From Arenibacter echinorum (GTDB lineage: Bacteria > Bacteroidota > Bacteroidia > Flavobacteriales > Flavobacteriaceae): a stretch of DNA of 64,000 nt. Below are positions 56,683-64,000 of the stretch, piece after piece (the stretch's first letter is position 1; the number at the start of each line of letters is the position of its first letter). The stretch lies in NCBI RefSeq assembly GCF_003259375.1, contig NZ_QLLN01000007.1, positions 124,001 to 188,000 of the forward strand, read 5' to 3'. The notes below the pieces were generated by a model. The model was not told the DNA's origin. It saw nothing but the letters and a program-made list of their open reading frames with translations, and did not search any database. The position numbers and the translations under genes were made by a program.

Positions 56683-59094
56683 TCACTCCGTTCGTAAACT
56701 TTTTACCGGGTTAACAATGGCCGCTTTTATGGTATGAAAACTGACCGTAAATAACGCCACCGCTATAACCATAGCTCCCACCCCCAAAAATATGAGTGGG
56801 TCGATGGATATACGATATTCATAATTCTCGATCCACATCTGCATTATATACCAGGCCAAGGGGACTGCAATTAAAAGACTGAGCAATACCAGTTTTACAA
56901 AGTGAATTGATATCATACCAACAATACTCTTCACCGATGCCCCCATAACTTTTCGTATCCCTATTTCCTTGGTTCTCAACTCTATGACCATTAATGATAT
57001 GGCGAAAAGGCCTAAACAGGAAAGGAATATGGCTATGGCCGATGCGATGCTGAACACAGTAGTCATAATTATTTCGCCCTCGTACCAGGCCTGAAGATTT
57101 TCATCCAAAAAGGAAGCTTTGAAGAGGGCATTATCCGTAAGTTTTTCCCAAACTGCAGCGATATGTTCCATCACCATCTGTGGATTATCCGATTTAACCT
57201 TTAGGAAAATGTAATTTATACGTTCCGATGCCGATAGATGAATGGCTATTGGATATGACTTATCGGACGGGGAATAGGCATTAAAATCCGGTATTACTCC
57301 TATAATCCTATTCCCCAATCCCGCTTCTTCCCCTCCAAAATATTTGCCAATGGGATCAGGTTCTCCCATGGCCTTTACAAAACTCTCAGTAACCACGAAC
57401 GCATTTATTGTATCCGTGGCATAGGCAGGATCAAAATCCCTTCCCTTAAGAATGGGAATTTGCAAAGTCTTTAAAAAATCATAATCCGCCAAGAGCCAAT
57501 CGGCCGAAACCTGGTTTTGTTTATAATCGAACCCTACAACAGACCTAACGGTAACCCTATCCAAGCCCCTTCCCAAATTACCACCTGTCCCAGTAATGGA
57601 AACAATATTGGGATCGTTTTGAAGTTCGTTCCGCATACGCGCCAATATTTTTCTACCATCTTGTTGGAAACCTACAGGAATACTTATTACCTGCTCCTTT
57701 TCAAAACCAATAGGTACTTCCCTTAAAAAATCCAATTGTTGACTTGCTATCCAACTTACACAGATTAGCAGACTGGAAATGGCAAACTGACTTACCAACA
57801 GGGTATTGCGAAGTGCTCCCGGTTTCTTTGCTGAAACCTTGCCCTTTAAAACACCAACCAAGTTAAAGTTGGCCATCTTTAAGGCAGGGTATCCTCCAGC
57901 AATCAGGGTTACTAATAAAAAGACCCCGAACATAATTGCCAAAAAGGTGGGCTGGAACAGGGCTGAAATTTCTATGCCACCTCCAAATTGTGTATTAAAG
58001 GCAGGTATCAATTGGGAAGCGAGACCCAATCCCAACATAAAACCAACAAAATAAAGCAGAAAGGCTTCTCCCCATAACTGCATAAAAAGCTGTCCTTTAT
58101 AGGCCCCAAGTGTCTTCCTTACTCCCAGCTCACGGCTTCGTTTAAAGGAGTTGGCCATGTTAAGGTTCACAAAATTAAAACAGGCAATCAACAGAATAAA
58201 GGCTCCTAGGGACATAAGGGCGTATACCAGTACCTTGGGAGCACTCCTTTCCCCAGAAAAATGAACGTCATTTATATTGGTGAGGTTTATACTAAATAAT
58301 TCGGAGGTTTCCTTTATTTCCGGCCTATCGGCCCTAAGTTGGGCCAATTGATCGGGATAGTGTTTTTCCACAAAAGGCTGAAGTTTCAAAGCAACCTTTT
58401 GGGAATCGCTATTTTTAGAGATTTTAATAAACACACTGGATCCATTGGAGCCCCAATCATTTTGAAGCTTTCCAAAATTGGGAAGCGATTCAATCCTGGC
58501 AACGGCATCAAAACGAATACTGGAATTCTTTGGGCAGTCTTTGACCACAGCGGTTACGGTGTAAAATTCCACGTCCTCGCCTCTGCCAATTTTTAGCTCC
58601 TTCCCTATGGGATCCGAATCCCCAAAAATGGCCTTGGCCGTAGTTTCACTTAAGGCTATGTCTTGAAAACCAGAAAGTGCCGTGCTACCATTACCAATAA
58701 GTACCGGAAAATTGAACACTTCAAAAAAATCGGGATCAGTCCTAACAACCACCCGTTCCATATTTTTTTCCTCGTATGAAAAATTTTCAGGCATCCCCAT
58801 ATTCACCGCTATAGCTGTCTCCACCTCCGGAATATCGGCCATTAAAGCAGTAGCGGCAGGCAATGGCATTTGGGAACTCATTTCGGGACCCTGGGTACTG
58901 TTTATAAGACGGGAAGTTCTAAACAGCTGGGTCTTATCCTTGTGGAAAGAATCGAAACTCAGATGAAAATAGGCGGTCAAAAACAAGAGGATACAGATGG
59001 AAAAAGCGATTGCCAAACCAAAAATATGTATGGCCGAATGCAATTTATTTCTTTTTATATTTCGCCAGGCGATTTTAAAATAATTCTTAAACAT
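56683..59094 (-). CDS. ABC permease, double MacB_PCD/FtsX type (copy 2)
   Basis: This 803-residue permease starts M-F-K-N-Y-F-K-I-A-W-R-N-I-K-R-N and ends N-P-V-K-S-L-R-T-E. Its first helix (A-F-S-I-C-I-L-L-F-L-T-A-Y-F) is followed by a periplasmic domain, a central FtsX unit with M-A-N-S-F-K-R-S-R-E-L-G-V-R-K near 315, and a second copy with E-L-R-T-K-E-I-G-I-R-K-V-M-G-A near 705. The central coupling motif is the most diverged of the five (R-E-L-G-V-R-K in place of K-E-V-G-I-R-K). The spacer to copy 1 is only 73 bases and carries the shared leader. Confidence 0.95.
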   Translation of the reverse strand: MFKNYFKIAWRNIKRNKLHSAIHIFGLAIAFSICILLFLTAYFHLSFDSFHKDKTQLFRTSRLINSTQGPEMSSQMPLPAATALMADIPEVETAIAVNMGMPENFSYEEKNMERVVVRTDPDFFEVFNFPVLIGNGSTALSGFQDIALSETTAKAIFGDSDPIGKELKIGRGEDVEFYTVTAVVKDCPKNSSIRFDAVARIESLPNFGKLQNDWGSNGSSVFIKISKNSDSQKVALKLQPFVEKHYPDQLAQLRADRPEIKETSELFSINLTNINDVHFSGERSAPKVLVYALMSLGAFILLIACFNFVNLNMANSFKRSRELGVRKTLGAYKGQLFMQLWGEAFLLYFVGFMLGLGLASQLIPAFNTQFGGGIEISALFQPTFLAIMFGVFLLVTLIAGGYPALKMANFNLVGVLKGKVSAKKPGALRNTLLVSQFAISSLLICVSWIASQQLDFLREVPIGFEKEQVISIPVGFQQDGRKILARMRNELQNDPNIVSITGTGGNLGRGLDRVTVRSVVGFDYKQNQVSADWLLADYDFLKTLQIPILKGRDFDPAYATDTINAFVVTESFVKAMGEPDPIGKYFGGEEAGLGNRIIGVIPDFNAYSPSDKSYPIAIHLSASERINYIFLKVKSDNPQMVMEHIAAVWEKLTDNALFKASFLDENLQAWYEGEIIMTTVFSIASAIAIFLSCLGLFAISLMVIELRTKEIGIRKVMGASVKSIVGMISIHFVKLVLLSLLIAVPLAWYIMQMWIENYEYRISIDPLIFLGVGAMVIAVALFTVSFHTIKAAIVNPVKSLRTE

Positions 59095-59108
59095 GATTTT
59101 CGTTCCTT

Positions 59109-59126
59109 GATTTGATTGATGATATG
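59109..59126 (-). repeat. Second copy of the permease leader repeat
   Basis: This is identical to 56481-56498 over 18 bases and similarly placed ahead of the start codon of copy 2. The following bases (tgcgtt against tgtgtt) are also close. Confidence 0.75.
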
Positions 59127-59167
59127 CGTTATAATTCCCAACTATTCACTGCTCACTGTTCACTCAA

Positions 59168-61600
59168 CTATTCCGTTCGTAAACTTTTTACAGGATTCAC
59201 TATAGCCGCCTTAATACTTTGGTAGCTTACAGTAAGTATTGCTATCCCTATTGCCAAGAACGCCGCCAAGGCGAACACCCACCATTCTATTTCTATCCGA
59301 TAGGTAAAATCTTCGAGCCACTTGTTCATTAGGTACCAACCAACGGGCAACGAAATAAGTATTGCAACCCCTACCATTTTTAAAAAGTCGGTCGTAAGGC
59401 GATAACTTATTTGGCCAACACTTGCCCCCAATACTTTTCGTATACCTATCTCCTTGGTTCGTTTTTGGGCATTGAAGGCCGCTAGACCAAATAATCCAAG
59501 GCAAGCGATTAAGATGGACAGTATGGTAAAGGTCACGAAAATGCGCCCTAATTGCTGTTCGGCTTCATAAGTGGTATTAAAGGAGTCCTCCATAAACCGA
59601 TAAGCGAAAGGTTGCCCCGGAGCTATTTTATTCCATACCCCTCCAACACTTGCAATGGAGTTTGAAAAATCCCCTGCCTCCAATTTTATGGCCATGGAAC
59701 CTGTAGACCTGCCCAAGGTCATACTCAATGCGCCAATATCTTCCCGTAGCGACTCGTAATTAAAATTTTTTATGACACCGATAATGGTAAAATAATTGGA
59801 AGTTCCATCTTCAAAATTGCGGATAATTCGCATACCCAAAGCATCTTTGGGTTGTACGCCCAAAATGGCCACTGCGGATTCGTTGATAAGCATTACTGTA
59901 GAGTCGGTACCAAACTGCCTATCAAAATTCCTACCCTCCAAAATCTCCATATTTAAAGTGGGAATGTAATTGTCATCTACATTCCATATCTGCATGTTGA
60001 TGGAGTTCTCTGCTGTTGCCCCGCCTTCTTTAAAAAAGGAAGTATTGCTGCGGCTGGAAGGTGTTGGTAAAAAGCTGCTCAATGTTGCGCTTTCCACTCG
60101 GCCCAGTTGTTCCACTTCCTCCTTAAACGCCGTGGCTTTGTCTCCCAATGTATAAACATCATCTACAATTAAAACCTGATCTTTTGTAAATCCCAGATCT
60201 TTATTTTGAATAAACTTCAATTGCATAAAAACCACCAAAGTGCTTACAATTAAAAACACTGAAATAGCAAATTGGAATACCACTAGGAAACTTCTAATAT
60301 TCCCACCCCCTGTACTAGTTGTTCCAGCCCCTTTAAGCACTTTAACAGGCACAAAACGGGACATAAAAAATGCAGGATACATTCCTGAAAAAAGAGCCAG
60401 AACTGTTGACCCAATAAATAAGGCCATCCAAAAAAATGGATCGGTAAATGGTATGGAAATGGACTTGCCAGATAGGGCATTAAAGTAAGGTGTAGCCATA
60501 ATTGCTATTACCAAGGCAAACAATAATGAGATGAAGGAAATTAAACCTGATTCCGTCAAAAATTGTCGTATCAAGGCAGATTTGTCCGACCCCAATGTTT
60601 TGCGAATACCTACTTCTTTTGCCCTTTTAAGGGACTGTGCCGTGGATAGGTTCATAAAATTAACACTGGCCAATAAGATCAGGAACAAGCCTATAAATGA
60701 AAGAATATAAACATTTTGAATACTACTATTTGAGCTAAGTTCATGGTCTTTGTTGGAATACAGATGAATATCCTTCAAGGCTATTGTGCTATAGTACAGA
60801 TAATTTCCGGAGGCGACCAACTGTTCTTCTGTTGCCCCAGGCAAAAATGTCTGTACATAAGGCATTATGTATGTGCCTAGCATGGACTGTAAGGGCTCCT
60901 GAAAATCGGCAATATCTGCACCGGGTATCAGCTTAATAAAGGTAAAGAAATTATGACTTGTCCATTCCTGGTTTTTAGCCTCTTCACTCCCCGCCATGGC
61001 CATAAAAACGTTATGATTTCTAAGGAATGACCGCTCTGGCATATCCTCTATTACTCCGGTGACGGTATAGGTATCGGTATTGTTCAACAATAACTGTTGA
61101 CCTAGAGCGTCTTTTAATCCAAAATGCTTTAGGGCTGCCGATCTGGTCAGGACTAAGGTATTGGGCTCTTTTAGGGCGGTTTTCACATCCCCTTCCAATA
61201 GATCCAGACCAAACATCTCAAAAAAAGTAGCATCTACAAAGGTTGAACCTTGTTCTTTTACGCTTGCTTCCGCATCACTCTTTCTAAGGAGCATACTGCC
61301 CAAATTCCTAAATCTAGTTGTGAGTTCCACCTGTGAAAAATCGTTCTCCATGGCAGCCGCCATCGGAGCTGAAACTTCCGCGGATTTGCTCTCCGTACCC
61401 CCAAATTTTGTATCCGTATTTATTCTATAAATGCGGTCGGCATCTTTGAACATCGTATCAAAATTCATCTCATCATAGATGTATAGCGAAATGAGCAAGC
61501 CCCCGGCCATTCCAATGGCCAGACCAAAAGTATTCAGGAAGGTAAAAAAGGGCTGTCTTTTAAGACTTCTCCAAGCTATTTTGATGTGATTTTTAAACAT
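59168..61600 (-). CDS. ABC permease, double MacB_PCD/FtsX type (copy 1)
   Basis: This 810-residue permease begins M-F-K-N-H-I-K-I-A-W-R-S-L-K-R-Q and ends N-P-V-K-S-L-R-T-E. It has the same double-module plan, with N-L-S-T-A-Q-S-L-K-R-A-K-E-V-G-I-R-K-T-L-G near 320 and A-Q-K-R-T-K-E-I-G-I-R-K-V-L-G-A near 705. It is the first permease after the proximal ATPase, but a 231-base spacer full of inverted repeats separates them. In one polypeptide it contains both halves that MacB or LolC/E dimers supply separately, so each copy may work alone with an ATPase dimer. Confidence 0.95.
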   Translation of the reverse strand: MFKNHIKIAWRSLKRQPFFTFLNTFGLAIGMAGGLLISLYIYDEMNFDTMFKDADRIYRINTDTKFGGTESKSAEVSAPMAAAMENDFSQVELTTRFRNLGSMLLRKSDAEASVKEQGSTFVDATFFEMFGLDLLEGDVKTALKEPNTLVLTRSAALKHFGLKDALGQQLLLNNTDTYTVTGVIEDMPERSFLRNHNVFMAMAGSEEAKNQEWTSHNFFTFIKLIPGADIADFQEPLQSMLGTYIMPYVQTFLPGATEEQLVASGNYLYYSTIALKDIHLYSNKDHELSSNSSIQNVYILSFIGLFLILLASVNFMNLSTAQSLKRAKEVGIRKTLGSDKSALIRQFLTESGLISFISLLFALVIAIMATPYFNALSGKSISIPFTDPFFWMALFIGSTVLALFSGMYPAFFMSRFVPVKVLKGAGTTSTGGGNIRSFLVVFQFAISVFLIVSTLVVFMQLKFIQNKDLGFTKDQVLIVDDVYTLGDKATAFKEEVEQLGRVESATLSSFLPTPSSRSNTSFFKEGGATAENSINMQIWNVDDNYIPTLNMEILEGRNFDRQFGTDSTVMLINESAVAILGVQPKDALGMRIIRNFEDGTSNYFTIIGVIKNFNYESLREDIGALSMTLGRSTGSMAIKLEAGDFSNSIASVGGVWNKIAPGQPFAYRFMEDSFNTTYEAEQQLGRIFVTFTILSILIACLGLFGLAAFNAQKRTKEIGIRKVLGASVGQISYRLTTDFLKMVGVAILISLPVGWYLMNKWLEDFTYRIEIEWWVFALAAFLAIGIAILTVSYQSIKAAIVNPVKSLRTE

Positions 61601-61659
61601 GATTAGTGTTTTTGATGAGAAATAAGTTCTACACTTATTTCATTGATGAATAAACTCCT

Positions 61660-61830
61660 TTCTCTTATAAACCTGCAAGGTTTCCCTTCCCTCACAACCG
61701 GCAAGGTTTCCAAAACCTTGTAGGTTTTAATTTCCATGCAGGTGTCCGAACCTTATTGGTTTCACTTCCAAATCCTGGCCTAGACCTACAAGAAGGTCCG
61801 CAAAAAGGCGGACTACACCTTGCAGGTCTC
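61660..61830. repeat. Inverted-repeat element between ATPase and permease copy 1
   Basis: Outer arms ACCTGCAAGGT (61671-61681) and ACCTTGCAGGT (61817-61827) are exact inverted repeats. Inside are CAAGGTTT-cca-AAACCTTG (61702-61720) and GTCCGC-aaaaag-GCGGAC (61796-61813). The caaggtt word is repeated several times. No coding capacity is visible. It may act as a transcription attenuator or RNA-processing site within the array. Confidence 0.7.
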
Positions 61831-61831
61831 C

Positions 61832-62527
61832 CTAACGCATTGCTCCCATTGCCCTATTATGGCTTTCGGTGGCAATCTGACCATCAAATAGGTTTACCAC
61901 CCTATGTGCATAGTGCGAATCCCGGTCCGAGTGGGTAACCATAACAATGGTGGTTCCTTCCTGATTCAACTCTGTTAATAGGTTCATCACTTCGATCCCA
62001 TTTTTGGAATCCAAATTCCCCGTAGGCTCATCCGCCAAAATTAATTTTGGATTGGTAACCACAGCCCTTGAAATAGCCACACGTTGTTGCTGCCCTCCGG
62101 AAAGTTGTTGTGGAAAATGCTTTTCACGATGTGCTATCTTCATTCGTTCCAATACCGCCATTACCTTTTGTTTACGCTCATTTTTGTTCATCTTAAGATA
62201 GATCAACGGCAATTCCACATTTTCATAAACAGTAAGTTCATCTATCAAATTAAAACTCTGGAAGACAAAGCCCAAATTGCCTTTTCGCAGTTGGGTACGT
62301 TGGCTTTCCTTTAAATGTCCCACTTCATGGCCAGCAAATTGATAACTCCCTGAAGTAGGATTGTCCAACATACCAATAATGTTCAACAAGGTAGATTTAC
62401 CACAACCAGAGGGTCCCATTATGGCCACAAACTCGCCCTCCTGAACTTTGATGTTCACATTGTTCAATGCCAAAGTCTCTACCTCCTCGGTTCTGAAACT
62501 CTTTTTTAAATTTTGGATCTTTATCAT
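61832..62527 (-). CDS. ABC transporter ATP-binding protein (MacB/LolD-type)
   Basis: This 231-residue ATPase has Walker A G-P-S-G-C-G-K-S-T (38-46), signature L-S-G-G-Q-Q-Q-R-V near 143, Walker B L-I-L-A-D-E-P-T-G-N-L near 160 and a switch histidine in M-V-T-H-S. It shows all canonical residues, unlike the distal paralogue with its altered signature. It lies 69 bases after the adaptor gene and before the five permeases, so it is the likely main motor of the system. Length and motifs match LolD/MacB ATPase domains exactly. Confidence 0.97.
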   Translation of the reverse strand: MIKIQNLKKSFRTEEVETLALNNVNIKVQEGEFVAIMGPSGCGKSTLLNIIGMLDNPTSGSYQFAGHEVGHLKESQRTQLRKGNLGFVFQSFNLIDELTVYENVELPLIYLKMNKNERKQKVMAVLERMKIAHREKHFPQQLSGGQQQRVAISRAVVTNPKLILADEPTGNLDSKNGIEVMNLLTELNQEGTTIVMVTHSDRDSHYAHRVVNLFDGQIATESHNRAMGAMR

Positions 62528-62596
62528 TAGTAATAGATTTATTTAAGGACACCCTCTGTTGTATTAGTGCCAGTTTTGGACATTTGTTACTTCAAT

Positions 62597-63847
62597 TTAT
62601 TTCAACACTATATTATCGGCCTCTCCAAAACTATCATAGTTGGAGGTAATTACTTTTTCACCATTCTCCAATCCTTCCAACACTTCATAATATCTGGAGT
62701 TTTGCTTTCCTATTCTTATATTCCGCTTTAATGCCCGATTACCATCTGGGTTAACCACAAAGATCCACTGTCCGCCTGTACTTTGGAAAAAGCTTCCCTT
62801 GGGCAGTAAGAGTGCATCACTGGACTCGCCCAACTGTAATTTTATATTATAACTTTGTCCTGCACGGATGTTTTGTGGTTTTTCACCTGTAAAGACCAAA
62901 TCTATCTTGAACTTGCCATTTCGAACTTCAGGATATACCTTTCTCAACCGCAGGGAATGTTCAGTTCCATTCCGCTCAAAAGTTGCATTTAAATCACGTT
63001 TCACACGGTCTATATAATGTTCGTCTATATCGGCCTCGATCTTATAATCTGTAAGGACATTAATCTGACCTATACGCTCGCCTTGACCAATACTTTGTCC
63101 TATTTCTGCATCCAAAAAACCCAATTGCCCATCTGCCGGTGCCCGTACATTTAAATGATCTAGACGTTCGTAAACCATAGTAAGTGTCTTGCGCATACGT
63201 TCCAGGTCCGTATCCAATCCCGCCAAGGAGGTGCTTCGCATTTCATCGTCATGTTCGGTCTGTAGTTTAACTATGTCATGTTGCTTTTGGGAAAGCTCAA
63301 AATTCTCTTTTGAAGTTAAATACTCCTCCTTCGAAATTAATTCGTCATCATATAAGGCCTGGTTCTGTTCAAAATTTCGTTTCAATTTTGTTAGCTCGTA
63401 CTGCGCGTTGGCCAAAGATTTTCTACCCTCCACCTGCCTGGAATCGAATGTTATTTTGGTAGACCTTAGGTCGTTCTGCTTTAGTGCCAAATTGCTTTCA
63501 CTGTTCAATATTTGCTCATACAGGCCAATATTCTCCAGTTTTAGGATGATATCCCCTTTTTGTACCATAGCCCCTTCCTCTATCAGTTTTTCGGTCACAC
63601 GCCCCCCTTCGTAGGCATCCATGTATATGGTTGCAATAGGGGCCACCGTACCGTTGATGGTGATATAATCATCAAATTTTCCCTGTACCACCTCTGCTAT
63701 GGACAATTTATCCTTTTCAGTTCTAAAAGTATGGCCGGTATTACCCATTATAATTTTCCAGCCCACAAATAGCAGCAAGACCCCAAGGGCAATATACCCG
63801 TAGTGTTTTGGCCTTAATCCTTTCTTCTTTTCTAATTGTATATCCAT
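62597..63847 (-). CDS. HlyD/MacA-like periplasmic adaptor
   Basis: This 416-residue adaptor links the permeases to an outer-membrane channel. An uncleaved N-terminal helix (Y-I-A-L-G-V-L-L-L-F-V-G-W, about 17-33) anchors it in the inner membrane. A lipoyl half is seen at Y-E-G-G-R-V-T-E-K-L near 80. A long helical hairpin (about 105-215) includes L-R-S-T-K-I-T-F and Y-E-L-T-K-L-K-R-N-F-E, and the second lipoyl half is at L-N-V-R-A-P-A-D-G-Q-L-G near 225. Barrel and proximal domains finish it. It heads the visible array. No TolC gene is in the window, though one could be just upstream. Confidence 0.93.
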   Translation of the reverse strand: MDIQLEKKKGLRPKHYGYIALGVLLLFVGWKIIMGNTGHTFRTEKDKLSIAEVVQGKFDDYITINGTVAPIATIYMDAYEGGRVTEKLIEEGAMVQKGDIILKLENIGLYEQILNSESNLALKQNDLRSTKITFDSRQVEGRKSLANAQYELTKLKRNFEQNQALYDDELISKEEYLTSKENFELSQKQHDIVKLQTEHDDEMRSTSLAGLDTDLERMRKTLTMVYERLDHLNVRAPADGQLGFLDAEIGQSIGQGERIGQINVLTDYKIEADIDEHYIDRVKRDLNATFERNGTEHSLRLRKVYPEVRNGKFKIDLVFTGEKPQNIRAGQSYNIKLQLGESSDALLLPKGSFFQSTGGQWIFVVNPDGNRALKRNIRIGKQNSRYYEVLEGLENGEKVITSNYDSFGEADNIVLK

Positions 63848-63848
63848 T

Positions 63849-64000
63849 TCAATTGGTGCTATTAATGTTAAAAACAGGTAAGCCTTGGTAAAAAGCCAAT
63901 GTATTCCGGTTAATTTGAAGCAGTAGTTTTACCTGTAGATTTTTATTTTGTGAAGTGGCGTACATGGATTTTGCAAGATTAAGTTCCATTATCGTAAACA
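63849..64000 (-). CDS. Possible C-terminal end of an upstream gene, truncated by window edge
   Basis: On the minus strand a frame is open from the window edge to a TGA at 63849-63851, giving about 50 codons and ending V-F-N-I-N-S-T-N. Its stop lies one base before the adaptor's ATG, a coupling typical of operons. The other two frames contain early stops. The peptide shows no family motif. It could be the tail of an upstream operon gene or a chance frame. Confidence 0.3.
   Translation of the reverse strand, partial: FTIMELNLAKSMYATSQNKNLQVKLLLQINRNTLAFYQGLPVFNINSTN

Noticed and set aside
61756..61938. 60-residue plus-strand frame near the ATPase end
   Set aside because: It is antisense to the ATPase C-terminus and overlaps the inverted-repeat spacer.
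1..64000. tRNA, rRNA, CRISPR array, prophage or transposase
   Set aside because: Reading both strands showed no cloverleaf with a T-loop, no regularly spaced direct repeats and no transposase or integrase motif.

Overview
The window looks like a chromosomal segment of a marine, alga-associated member of the Flavobacteriaceae (Bacteroidota). The evidence is an AT-rich sequence with A-rich leaders instead of strong Shine-Dalgarno sites, a SusC/SusD pair, a hybrid two-component regulator, many secreted lipoprotein sulfatases, long FtsX/MacB-type permeases in tandem and a TAnnTTTG-like promoter. The genus is inferred, not proven. I saw no rRNA, tRNA, CRISPR array or transposase.

Region 1 (1-23162) is a sulfatase-rich polysaccharide utilization locus. 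On the minus strand it reads susC, susD, sulfatase, sulfatase, a decayed sulfatase remnant (3497-3686), a GH30-type glycosidase and a further sulfatase cut by the window edge. Divergent from susC is a 1369-residue hybrid sensor/AraC regulator followed by another sulfatase. A two-gene molybdenum hydroxylase (IorA/IorB type) sits between two repeat-filled spacers, and a further sulfatase lies beyond. The logic is import by SusCD, sensing by the hybrid regulator, desulfation by S1 sulfatases and backbone cleavage by GH30. The polymer cannot be named from sequence.

Region 2 (23298-29855) is a tripartite RND efflux operon (adaptor, HAE1-type pump, TolC-like channel), preceded by a small acidic exported protein and closed by a clear hairpin terminator.

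Region 3 (30072-39934) mixes secreted carbohydrate-related genes (ThuA-like protein, an unusual sulfatase with a C-S-V-A-R active-site motif, an unassigned six-hairpin-like glycosidase candidate, a GH-A clan glycosidase and an SGNH-like protein) with housekeeping-type genes (NAD-dependent epimerase-like, c-type cytochrome, VOC protein, PpnP nucleoside phosphorylase).

Region 4 (40047-48016) holds a PLP-dependent decarboxylase, a VOC protein, an AraC regulator, a secreted cupin, a DedA protein, an SRPBCC protein, a GGCT-like lipoprotein whose signal peptide seems to carry a one-base frameshift, a 35-residue basic protein too small for usual gene calling, and a polytopic membrane protein.

Region 5 (48165-63847) is one long minus-strand array: a HlyD/MacA-like adaptor, an ATPase, five paralogous ~800-residue double-FtsX permeases, and a second ATPase. 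Shared leaders and repeat elements in the spacers suggest growth by tandem duplication.

The most unusual items are the sulfatase pseudogene, the six-hairpin glycosidase candidate beside the atypical sulfatase, the repeat-flanked molybdenum hydroxylase, the TTGCA operator-like sites at susC, and the five-permease array.
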